Position numbers and translations under genes: made by a program. Under the pieces are notes generated by a model that saw only the letters and a program-made list of their open reading frames with translations, made no database searches and was not told where the DNA came from. Shown here one piece after another: positions 15,784-23,591 of a DNA stretch of 53,485 nucleotides (positions are counted from its first letter, which is position 1; each line of letters opens with the position of its first letter). The DNA is taken from positions 1 through 53,485 of the forward strand of contig JAHEDX010000022.1 of the NCBI GenBank assembly GCA_024641005.1. The letters are read 5' to 3'. This DNA comes from Acidimicrobiaceae bacterium. Its GTDB lineage: Bacteria > Actinomycetota > Acidimicrobiia > Acidimicrobiales > Ilumatobacteraceae.

Positions 15784-15839
15784 CCCGTTCTGTTCAGCGA
15801 GTTGCAGCAACGGTGCGGCAGTTCGCTGAACAGAACGGG
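15784..15839. repeat. Dispersed 56-nt hairpin element, copy 1 (probable bidirectional terminator)
   Basis: A perfect 17-bp inverted repeat (arms 15784-15800 and 15823-15839) encloses a 22-nt loop. It fills the gap between the stops of two convergent genes. A second copy of the same length stands at 32359-32414, with 46 of 56 positions identical, again between convergent genes. Confidence 0.85.
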
Positions 15840-15840
15840 T

Positions 15841-16611
15841 TCAGCGGCCGTAGAAGGTGGCCAACGCCGACTCGGACAGACCGATGCCCGGCCGGTCGTT
15901 GAAGGCGAACACGACGAGTACCCGGGTGGTCGTGCCCTCGGTCGGAGTGACCCGATGCAGGGCGTTGCGCCCGCGGAACATCACCAGGTCGCCTGGCGCG
16001 AAGTCCAGCGTCTGTACCGGTGTGTCGCCGTTCAACACCGCTTCGACGAGTTCGAACGACATCTCGCCGGCGTCGGCATCGCGCACCTCGGCGACGTACT
16101 CGAAGCGGCCGCCCGCTTCGGGAGCCTGGAACAGGGCGGTGACCGCGAACGACGAGTTGTCGAAATGCCAGCCGAGCTCTTGGCCCGCCGCGGCAAAATG
16201 AACATTGATCGACGAGAGCGAGTCCGCATACGGATGGACGTGACCGACGCCCAACACCGCGCCGATGAAGGTCCGGAACACCTCGTCGTCATAGACGGCC
16301 CGCAGCGGCGAGTCGTCGGGGATCTGGTCGTCGGCGATCAGGCCCTTGCTGCTGACGATCTGCCGGTTGAACGGGTGGTCGGGCGGGAGATCGTGGTCGA
16401 CCGGGGTCAAGTAGACGTTGTGGGTGGACGAGGCGTAGAAGGCGTCCGTCTCACGAGGCGCCGACTCGGCGAGTACCTGGGCGACCGCGTCCTTGGTGAA
16501 GAAGTCTCGAATCACGAGTGCGCCGGTTGCCTCGAGTTCGCCTCGACATCGATCGGCGTAGGCGGGATCGTCGAGTGGATGGAGCTCCGTGTCGACGAAC
16601 GGGTTGATCAT
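15841..16611 (-). CDS. 2-oxoglutarate/Fe(II)-dependent oxygenase
   Basis: The jelly-roll iron site is complete: His149 and Asp151 in GWHFDNSSF, His219 in ALHRVTP, and the 2-oxoglutarate-binding Arg230 in TTTRVLV. The 256-aa length and the MINPF..LHPLDDPAYADRCR start resemble ArpA-like/HalD-related small-molecule dioxygenases. Because the motif is HxD and not HxG/HxA, hydroxylation is expected, not halogenation. The start ATG 16611 begins the conserved region; a GTG slightly upstream is also possible. Substrate unknown, probably a free amino acid or small metabolite. Confidence 0.88.
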   Translation of the reverse strand: MINPFVDTELHPLDDPAYADRCRGELEATGALVIRDFFTKDAVAQVLAESAPRETDAFYASSTHNVYLTPVDHDLPPDHPFNRQIVSSKGLIADDQIPDDSPLRAVYDDEVFRTFIGAVLGVGHVHPYADSLSSINVHFAAAGQELGWHFDNSSFAVTALFQAPEAGGRFEYVAEVRDADAGEMSFELVEAVLNGDTPVQTLDFAPGDLVMFRGRNALHRVTPTEGTTTRVLVVFAFNDRPGIGLSESALATFYGR

Positions 16612-16687
16612 CACCGAGATGTTATGCACGTGCCGAGCCGGCGCGGGGCACGTCGGGTCGGTCGCAAGGCGCCGTGCCGCGGTCGGC

Positions 16688-17722
16688 TCAGCCGGCGGTG
16701 AGTCGGTACCGGGTGCCGACGAAACTCGGTCCGTACCGGCCCGGGGCGAAGGCGTGTGACAGCGCCGCTTTGGCACGCCACCCGGTGCAGTGGCCGGGCG
16801 CCACGAGACGTGGCTGGATCCGTTCGATGAGGTCGCTCACGGTGTCCCCGATGCGTGGTTCCATTGCGGCACCGGCCAAGTGATAGCCGCCGAGCACGAC
16901 ATCGATCGGTAGATCGGGCGACAGCGTCATCGCCCCGAGGCAGGCATTGACGACCCCGGCGTGCGAGCACGCGGACAGCACCGAAACGCCGCGCCCGCGA
17001 ACGTGAACGGACAGGAACCGTTCGTCGAGGATCAGCGGATCGTCGTCACAACGATCGCCGCGGAAACTGATGTGCCCGACCAGACCGGTCTCGTAGTCGG
17101 TCAGACGCTCGATCAGACCGCTCCCGACGAACAGCCCGCCGACCAGGTGCGGCTGCTCGTTCAGCTCGACGGTTCCACCGGCGGATGTGAGCTCGTCGAA
17201 GGTCGGCTCAGGGGGCAGCAGCGCCATCACCCCTGTCGGCAATCTGACACCGCGCTGGTCGGGTCGGTCGGGGTGCAGATCGACCAGAGGTGCCGGCAAC
17301 CCGGCAGCTCTCCGCGCGTCGGCGATCGCACCGACCACCGTCGGGAAACCGCCGCTGTGGTCGGCGTGCCAGTGCGACAGGAAGACGGTTTCGATCGACG
17401 CCAGATCGACGCCGAGTCGCTCGGCATTGTCGAGCCACACGTCGCCATAGGGCCCGACGTCGAAGAGTACGGTTCGGATTTCGGCGTCGCGTCGTCCCGT
17501 GACCAGTACGGACAACCCGTGGCAGGCGACGCAGAGATGATCGAACACGGAGATCCCCGGATGACCGTCGTGGTGGCGCGTGGGCGGAACGCGCGCCAGG
17601 AGCGACGCCATCTCGGGGACCTGAGCGACGTCGGCATCGATACTCGACAGTGTGTCGGTTTCGTTGTCGACGATCACCGTCAGTACTGCTTCGTCGAGGG
17701 CAGGGACGTCGATGAGGGCCAT
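16688..17722 (-). CDS. MBL-fold metallohydrolase (COG1237 type)
   Basis: Metal ligands are in LSHWHADHSGG (HxHxDH) with later ligands in SACSHAGVVNA and VVLGGYHLAG. The SACSHAGVVN and GGYHL pair is characteristic of the COG1237 group, often named dihydropterin-linked beta-ribofuranosylaminobenzene phosphate synthase; that name comes from archaeal methanopterin biology and should not be transferred to function here. 344 aa from ATG 17722. It lies 76 bp ahead of the 2OG oxygenase on the same strand and may be co-transcribed with it. Confidence 0.87.
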   Translation of the reverse strand: MALIDVPALDEAVLTVIVDNETDTLSSIDADVAQVPEMASLLARVPPTRHHDGHPGISVFDHLCVACHGLSVLVTGRRDAEIRTVLFDVGPYGDVWLDNAERLGVDLASIETVFLSHWHADHSGGFPTVVGAIADARRAAGLPAPLVDLHPDRPDQRGVRLPTGVMALLPPEPTFDELTSAGGTVELNEQPHLVGGLFVGSGLIERLTDYETGLVGHISFRGDRCDDDPLILDERFLSVHVRGRGVSVLSACSHAGVVNACLGAMTLSPDLPIDVVLGGYHLAGAAMEPRIGDTVSDLIERIQPRLVAPGHCTGWRAKAALSHAFAPGRYGPSFVGTRYRLTAG

Positions 17723-17820
17723 GTCCAATGATGACAGACGTCGTTCGAGCACCACACGAGCCGGGCACGTTGCCACAGCGGGATGCTGCGCCGGCAGCGA
17801 ACGGATGACACGATCTAGGC

Positions 17821-19329
17821 ATGACCGACCACGGGCCGTTCCCGTCCCGCTCGTTCGGGGTCCTGCTCCACCCCTCGTCGTTTCCCGGCCACGACGACAT
17901 CGGCACGGTGGGTGCCGCGGCTCACGAATTCGTCGCATGGCTCTCGACCACAGGGGCGACCCTGTGGCAGATCCTGCCCTTGACGATCAACGGCAAGGAC
18001 GACTCGCCGTACTTCAGTTCGTCGGCGTTCGCTGGTAATCCATGGCTGATCGATCTCGACGGACTCGTCGAGCAGGGTCTCCTCGATGGGACCGGTCTTC
18101 CCGATCGGGTGACCGATGCTCGCGTCCCCTATGCACGGATGCGAGGGCACAAACGTTCCTTGCTGTGGGCCGCCGCCGATCGCTTTCTCGGGACGGCCGG
18201 TCATCCGTGGCGACCAGGTTTCGACGCCTACCTGGCGCAGTCGGACTGGATGGGGCCGACCTGTCACTTCCTCGCGCTCCAGGATCGACTCGGCGGCGCG
18301 CCCTGGTGGGAGTGGCCAGCGCCGCTGCGCACCTGCGAGCCCGCAGCGATGGAGCACTCGCGTCGCGATCTCTCCGACGACATCGCTCGATGGGCGGCAG
18401 TGCTGTACTTCTTCGAGGTCCAGTGGCGGTCGGTGAGGGATGCAGCCGAACAGCGGGGTATCCGGATCGTCGGTGACCTTCCGATCTATGTCGCTCCCGA
18501 CTCGGCCGACGTCTGGTTGCACCAGGGCCAGTTCCAGCTCGATGCGGACGGCGGATTGCTCGTGCAGTCCGGTTGCCCACCCGACTACTTCAGCGCCAAC
18601 GGTCAACTGTGGGGCAACCCGCTGTATCGGTGGGACGTGATGGAGGACGACGGCTACTCGTGGTGGATATCACGTCTGCGACGCTCGCTCGAGCTGAGCG
18701 ACATCGTGCGAATCGATCACTTCCGAGCCCTGAGCGCCTATTGGGAGATCGCCGGCGACGCCCCGGACGCGCTGGGTGGCCGATGGGCCCCAGGTCCAGG
18801 TCAGAAGTTTCTCGACGCGGTCACGGCTGCATTTCCGGAGATGCCCTTCGTCGCCGAGGATCTCGGCACGCTCGACGACTCGGTCCATACGTTGCGTGAC
18901 GCGAATGGCCTCCCTGGGATGCGGGTCATCCAGTTCGGGTTCGATGGGCTGCCCGACAACCCGCATCTTCCCGACGCATTGGTCGAATCGTGTGTTGTCT
19001 ACACGGGCACGCACGACAACGACACGATCGCCGCCTGGTGGACGTCGCTCGCACCCGACATACGTGAACAGGTCGCCGGCGCCTATCAGATCCCGCCCGA
19101 CGCCGACGTGGGGCGCGCGGTGTGGTCGTTCATCGAGGCGGCGATCGCCTCGCGTGCCGTCGCCGCCGTGATCCCGATGCAGGACCTGTTGGTGCTCGAC
19201 GAGCGATCCCGGATGAACGTGCCGTCGACGACATCCGGGAACTGGAGCTGGCGGATGCCGCCCGGTGTGCTCGGACCCGAACTCGCGGCGTCGATGCGCA
19301 GGCTCGGTGACCGTTACGGCCGATCCTGA
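17821..19329 (+). CDS. malQ: 4-alpha-glucanotransferase (amylomaltase)
   Basis: GH77 enzyme that moves alpha-1,4-glucan chains. Family landmarks are GVLLHPSSFPGHDDIGTVG at the N-terminus, WQILPL..NGKDDSPYFSSSAFAGNP, IVGDLPIYVAPDSADVW, DIVRIDHFRALSAYW (nucleophile Asp), PFVAEDLGTL (acid/base Glu) and YTGTHDNDTIAAWW. At 502 aa it is the short bacterial/plant DPE1 type. No glycogen phosphorylase, glgB or maltose transporter genes are near, so it is an orphan here. Expressed divergently from the MBL hydrolase across 98 bp. Confidence 0.96.
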   Translation: MTDHGPFPSRSFGVLLHPSSFPGHDDIGTVGAAAHEFVAWLSTTGATLWQILPLTINGKDDSPYFSSSAFAGNPWLIDLDGLVEQGLLDGTGLPDRVTDARVPYARMRGHKRSLLWAAADRFLGTAGHPWRPGFDAYLAQSDWMGPTCHFLALQDRLGGAPWWEWPAPLRTCEPAAMEHSRRDLSDDIARWAAVLYFFEVQWRSVRDAAEQRGIRIVGDLPIYVAPDSADVWLHQGQFQLDADGGLLVQSGCPPDYFSANGQLWGNPLYRWDVMEDDGYSWWISRLRRSLELSDIVRIDHFRALSAYWEIAGDAPDALGGRWAPGPGQKFLDAVTAAFPEMPFVAEDLGTLDDSVHTLRDANGLPGMRVIQFGFDGLPDNPHLPDALVESCVVYTGTHDNDTIAAWWTSLAPDIREQVAGAYQIPPDADVGRAVWSFIEAAIASRAVAAVIPMQDLLVLDERSRMNVPSTTSGNWSWRMPPGVLGPELAASMRRLGDRYGRS

Positions 19330-19359
19330 GGGACTGCGCCGCGCCCGAGGCCTCGTCGC

Positions 19360-20037
19360 TCAGTCGTCGAAGCCGATGAAGGTCGCCACCTGCTCGTTGG
19401 GAACACGCCGCGACTTCACGTCGTTCGCAACGAAGTCGTGGTCGGGATAGCCCATGGCGACACATGTCATGATCACCTCGTCGTCGGGGATCGCTGCATG
19501 TTCGCGAACGACCGACGACTGCATGATGCCCTGGCCGTTGATGACCGACCCGAGGCCCTTCGTCCATGCTGCCAACACGAGGCCGTAGGTGGCTGCGCCC
19601 AGGTCGAAGTGGCCGATCGTGTCGTGTTCGAGTGCCTTGTCGAGGGTCACGACGACCGAGACGGGAGCGTCGAACTGTCGAAAGCCACGCATCACCCAGT
19701 CCTGACGGCGTTGCTTGTCGTTGCGTTCGATGCCCATCGCTTCGAAGAGCTGCACGGCGATCTCGACCTGGCGTTCACGATGCGGGCCCTCGTACCCGTG
19801 GCCCATCTTGATCTCGCGGTCGACGGAGGCGCCGGCCATCATCCGTTCGGTGTTGCCCTCCCTGATCCGTTCGAGGGGCTCACCGGTGATGACATGAAAG
19901 TGCCAGGGCTGGGTGTTCATCGACGACGGCGCCCGCTTGGCGATCTCGATGACCTCCTCGATGACCTCTCTCGGAACCGGGTCGGGCCGGTACCCGCGAA
20001 TGCTGCGGCGTTCGCCCACCAACGTCTCGAAATCCAT
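19360..20037 (-). CDS. Nitroreductase-family FMN oxidoreductase
   Basis: Typical opening MDFETLVGERRSIRGYRPDPVP with the FMN-phosphate arginines, then AKRAPSSMNTQPWHF, and the C-terminal DHDFVANDVKSRRVPNEQVATF. 225 aa, single domain, probably a homodimer using NAD(P)H. Natural substrate unknown; the family includes quinone, enone and nitroaromatic reductases. Convergent with malQ over a 30-bp gap. Confidence 0.93.
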   Translation of the reverse strand: MDFETLVGERRSIRGYRPDPVPREVIEEVIEIAKRAPSSMNTQPWHFHVITGEPLERIREGNTERMMAGASVDREIKMGHGYEGPHRERQVEIAVQLFEAMGIERNDKQRRQDWVMRGFRQFDAPVSVVVTLDKALEHDTIGHFDLGAATYGLVLAAWTKGLGSVINGQGIMQSSVVREHAAIPDDEVIMTCVAMGYPDHDFVANDVKSRRVPNEQVATFIGFDD

Positions 20038-20137
20038 CGGACCAGCTGAGCACAAGCAGGCTGCAGGCCCGAAACCCGGGCAGTGGAGAACGGCGGGACG
20101 TTCGAGGTTGCCGAGGTCGGGGCCTGACGTGGGTTGG

Positions 20138-20947
20138 TCAGCGGCGGCTCGTCAGGTAGCAGGCCCGCCGAAGCACACCGGCGTCGATCGCGTCCAGGGC
20201 GAGTGAGCGGTCTGCGAGGCGCTGTTCGAACGCTGCGTCACCCGTCGCGGCTCGGATGGGCTCGGAGCGCCTTCTGGTCGCCTCGATCCAGGCGTGCTGC
20301 GTCGCGCGGTACGCCGGCGTGATGTCGTCGATCTCGACCTCTGCGAAGCCGGCGGTGGCGAGCAGACTGAGGTAGCTGGTGCGGGTCAGCACGGCGGAGG
20401 GCCCTGATCGCCGAGCGAGCCGGCGCTGTGCGGGGGAGAGGCGGGGTGCGGGCTCGATCGTGGTGAACATCATGCGGGCACCTGGGCGGAGCACTCGTTG
20501 GCAGGCTCTCAGCACGGAGAGCTTGCGCCGGATTCAACACATCACGTCGACGTGAACGACGGCATCGAATGCGTGCCGACGAAACGGAAGATCGCCACCC
20601 GACCCGATCACTGCGAGATGGCGGTCGCCGATGCCGTCCCGGTCGGAGCGCCGCGCGCTCGCCGAGGCTCCGCTGGCGACCGGATCCAGTGTCGTCACGC
20701 TGCACCCGTGGCGCTGTGCGAGGTACAAGCCGGGAAACCCACATCCCGACCCGAGGTCGAGCAGCCGGGAACCCGATCGCAGATCGAGCCGGTCCCCGAT
20801 CTCGTCGGCTTCGGCTCGGGTGGTGTACCCGTTGGCCTGGTAGTCGGTTCCCAACACTTCGAGCTCGGCCTCGATCAACGCCGCTGCGGCCGAAGCAGCG
20901 TACCGATCCGAGAATCGTTCGTTGGGGTCGTTCGAGGCCGGGCTCAT
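20138..20947 (-). pseudogene. SAM-dependent methyltransferase interrupted by an in-frame TGA
   Basis: The upstream part carries SAM motif I (LLDLGSGCGFPGLYLAQ), the TLDP acidic loop and motif VVHVDVMC, then stops at TGA (20536-20534 on the minus strand). The same frame continues without another stop as IRRKLSVLRACQRVLRPGARMMFTTI, which is the normal continuation (post-motif II strand), up to a normal stop at 20138. The lesion is thus one base change with no frameshift. Without it the product would be about 269 aa from ATG 20947. Possible explanations are a nonsense mutation, a sequencing error or readthrough. Methyl acceptor unknown. Confidence 0.8.
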
Positions 20948-21041
20948 GGAGGCATGATCGCGCGTCGGCGAACCCTGAGGGGAGGCGCACGCGCCTCCAC
21001 CGGCGCCGGTATTGTCGGCGGCGTCCTGATGGGGAGGGGCC

Positions 21042-21671
21042 ATGGAACGCGTCGAGCAATTCCACGCTGCAGGTCTGACGGCGATCGAACTGATCGCTGC
21101 CGAGTTGGTCGGCTCGCGCTGGCACGAGCCGTCGGTGCTCGACGGCTATCAGGTCGGCGGCCTGGCGGCCCACCTCGGACGCGGTGTCGTGACTGTCGAG
21201 GCCTACCTCGACGCCGATCCGCACACCAGCTCTGGGTCACCGATCGATGCACCCACCTATTTCGCCACTGCCCTCGGCGATCACGACCCGCTGAACAGCG
21301 AGTTCCACGCCGAAGTCCGGCGGCGTGGCGCGCGTGCCGCTGCGGGAGGACAGGCGGCGCTGGTCGCCGAACTGATCGCAGCGCAGGCACGACTGGCCGC
21401 ACGGCCGCTCGATCCGGATCTGCCGATCACGGTGCTCGGCGGCATGGTCATGTCGTTGTCGTCATATCTCGAGACTCGCCTGGTCGAGCTCGTGATCCAC
21501 ACGGTCGATCTCGCCGACAGCGTCGACCTGCCGACCCCGCCCTTCGACGGGTCGGTCTGGGAGGTCGTCGCCGCCACGGTGACCGAAACCGCCAGGCTCA
21601 GAAACGACCCCAGGGTGATGGCGCTGGGCCTCGCCCGATCGGATCGCTATGAGCCGCCCAGGGCGTTCTGA
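21042..21671 (+). CDS. Maleylpyruvate isomerase family mycothiol-dependent protein
   Basis: The 209-aa protein fits the MDMPI N-terminal (DinB-like four-helix) family: start with ERVEQFHAAGLTAIELIAAELVGSRWHEPS, the metal-type VGGLAAHLGRG helix, and YLETRLVELVIHTVDLADS with the His-x-x-Asp ligands. Such proteins use or bind mycothiol in actinobacteria, so it supports the phylum placement. GGGGAGGGG lies just before the ATG. Divergent from the broken methyltransferase. Substrate unknown. Confidence 0.88.
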   Translation: MERVEQFHAAGLTAIELIAAELVGSRWHEPSVLDGYQVGGLAAHLGRGVVTVEAYLDADPHTSSGSPIDAPTYFATALGDHDPLNSEFHAEVRRRGARAAAGGQAALVAELIAAQARLAARPLDPDLPITVLGGMVMSLSSYLETRLVELVIHTVDLADSVDLPTPPFDGSVWEVVAATVTETARLRNDPRVMALGLARSDRYEPPRAF

Positions 21672-21778
21672 CCTTGGGGTGGTCCGCCTGATCCTGGGCG
21701 TCCGGTGGCTTTTCACGGCGGCGAATCTGCGCGCTGCGTGTATCGTCTGTTGCTCCCCAGCTACGAAGGATCATGATC

Positions 21779-22102
21779 ATGGCAACGCCCGGCAAACTGA
21801 CGCCTCTCCAAGAGATGGAGGCCCGCCGACTTGCGCAGCAGGAAGCGAAGGCCAACAAGGTGCCCGTGAACCGTTCCGAGGAAGAAAAGGCGCTCCGCAA
21901 AGAGCGCGTCGCCAAGGCCAAAGACGCATTGAGCCGTTCGGTGGGGATGAAGGGCGACCACGTCGCGCCGGCGCGTGCGGCCCTGAAGACCTACCTGCAG
22001 CGGTTGAACGAGCCGAACCAGCCCGACGATGCGCGCTTCGAGCTGCTCATCGAGGCACCGTTCAAGGCGCCACCGAAGAAGCGCAGCAACGACCGCTACT
22101 GA
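21779..22102 (+). CDS. Small highly charged helical protein, unknown
   Basis: A 107-aa protein, very rich in Lys, Arg, Glu and Ala, with no transmembrane segment. The N-terminal half (LQEMEARRLAQQEAKANKV..EEEKALRKERVAKAKDAL) is predicted long charged helix, the C-terminus is basic (FKAPPKKRSNDRY). I chose ATG 21779 because GAAGGA stands 8 nt before it; ATG 21773 is too close to that site. A cytoplasmic nucleic-acid-binding role is possible from charge alone. Not recognised. Confidence 0.75.
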   Translation: MATPGKLTPLQEMEARRLAQQEAKANKVPVNRSEEEKALRKERVAKAKDALSRSVGMKGDHVAPARAALKTYLQRLNEPNQPDDARFELLIEAPFKAPPKKRSNDRY

Positions 22103-22130
22103 GCGCGGTTTCCGAGCGTCGTCGTCGTCC

Positions 22131-22556
22131 TCACCAGGACGGTTCCGTCGTGACCCCGTGGAAGTTCAGCTCGATCATCAATCCGTTCGGGTCGGCCACG
22201 AACAACTGACACAACCCGAACTCTGCGAAGAAGCGGGTTCGAGAGCTGATGCCGAGTTCCTCGAGTCGCGTATGGACTCCCTCGGGATCTGTCGCCAGGA
22301 AAGCGATGTGGTCGACCACGCCCGCGTTGTCGGTGGCGGATCGCTCCGTGGTGCCGAGGTACATCGCGTCGGATTCGGCGATGCCGTGGGGTCCCATGTG
22401 GATCTGCACCTTGCCGCCGATGCCCAGCCAGTACCCGGGAAACGAGAACTGAGGGCGTGGCATCACCTCGAAACCAAGGGCGTCGCAATAGAACTGCTTC
22501 GTCTGCTCGAGGTCGTTCGCCCGCACGAAGTAGTGGTTCAGTTCGCTGATTCCCAT
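22131..22556 (-). CDS. VOC-family protein (glyoxalase-like)
   Basis: A 141-aa single-module VOC protein. Metal ligands are likely His in LNHYFVRANDLEQTKQFY, His in VVDHIAFLATDPEGV and Glu in LMIELNFHG. The ordering and the FYCDALGFEV motif are typical of glyoxalase/ring-cleavage relatives. Convergent with the small charged protein (28 bp). Substrate unknown. Confidence 0.88.
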   Translation of the reverse strand: MGISELNHYFVRANDLEQTKQFYCDALGFEVMPRPQFSFPGYWLGIGGKVQIHMGPHGIAESDAMYLGTTERSATDNAGVVDHIAFLATDPEGVHTRLEELGISSRTRFFAEFGLCQLFVADPNGLMIELNFHGVTTEPSW

Positions 22557-22605
22557 CGATGCACTCCGGATACTGGCTGTGCTGTCGCAGGTTAGTGCGA
22601 TGTGA

Positions 22606-23463
22606 TCAGTCGCCGAACCGGCGCTGGGTCTCCAATGCGGCCGGCAATCCGATCGTGTCGGTGAAACTCGTGAACGGATCACTGGTCGGGTCGACCGATG
22701 GGATGCCGGCGGATCGTAGGGAGGCGAGCGTCGCTTGCATGGCCGACGTGGCAGCCAGCAAGAGCGAGATCGGGAACAACAGCATTCCGTAGCCGAGCCC
22801 GGCGATCTCGTCCGCTCCCAGTGCGGGCGATCGGCCGCCCTCGACCCAGTTGAACACGAGCGGCACGCCGAACCCTTCGGCGCCGACAGCTGCAAACTCG
22901 TCGATCGACTCGAGCGCTTCGACGAACAGCAGGTCGGCGCCCGCAGCCGCGTACGCGTGGGCGCGGTCGATCGCGGCAGTGAGGCCCTCCGGTGCCCGGG
23001 CGTCGGTTCGGGCGATGATCAACATCTCAGCGCGTACCTCGACCGCAGCGCGGAGCTTGGCGACCATCTCACTCGTGGGAATGACCTGCTTGTCGGCCAT
23101 GTGTCCGCACCGCTTCGGTGCGACCTGGTCCTCGAGTTGGACCGCGGCGACGCCGGCGCGTTCGAACTCGCGCACCGTTCGGATCACGTTGACCGGGTTG
23201 CCATAGCCGGTGTCGGCATCGGCGATCACGGGCAATGTGGTCGCTGCGGCGATACGGCGTGCGTTGTCGACCATCTCCGACCCGGTCAACAGCCCGATGT
23301 CGGGCTGACCGAGCAGTGTGGCCGACGACCCGAACCCGGTCATGTATGCCGCCTCGAAACCGGCCTGCTCGATCAGTCGTGCTCCGAGCGCGTCCGAGCA
23401 CCCGGGAACGGTCAGCAGACCGGATCGTTCCAATCGTTCCCGCAGCTGCGACGCCGTCGACAT
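22606..23463 (-). CDS. Isocitrate lyase/PEP mutase family enzyme
   Basis: A 285-aa TIM-barrel enzyme with the family active-site signature KRCGH in QLEDQVAPKRCGHM, plus PVIADADTGYG and YMTGFGSSATLLGQPD. This is the group containing 2-methylisocitrate lyase, carboxyphosphonoenolpyruvate mutase and oxaloacetate decarboxylase-like members. The Cys in KRCGH points to lyase activity. No methylcitrate-cycle genes are near, so the substrate stays open. TAGGTT stands 7 nt before the ATG, so it may be leaderless. Confidence 0.9.
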   Translation of the reverse strand: MSTASQLRERLERSGLLTVPGCSDALGARLIEQAGFEAAYMTGFGSSATLLGQPDIGLLTGSEMVDNARRIAAATTLPVIADADTGYGNPVNVIRTVREFERAGVAAVQLEDQVAPKRCGHMADKQVIPTSEMVAKLRAAVEVRAEMLIIARTDARAPEGLTAAIDRAHAYAAAGADLLFVEALESIDEFAAVGAEGFGVPLVFNWVEGGRSPALGADEIAGLGYGMLLFPISLLLAATSAMQATLASLRSAGIPSVDPTSDPFTSFTDTIGLPAALETQRRFGD

Positions 23464-23591
23464 GATGCCGAACCTAATCGGCGCAACGATCAGCGACATC
23501 GCCGCGCCCGACCGGGGCATCACGACGGACTGGACTGCAATCACGCGTGTGGCCCTGGTACTAGCTTGTCGACCACGGCGAGGGGGCCGAC

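Noticed and set aside
16688..17722. Assignment of the MBL protein as a methanopterin biosynthesis enzyme
   Set aside because: The name is commonly transferred to this family, but the pathway is not expected in this organism and no partner genes are present.
20534..20536. TGA as a selenocysteine codon
   Set aside because: I see no convincing SECIS-like hairpin directly after it and no selenium genes in the window; a point mutation is simpler.
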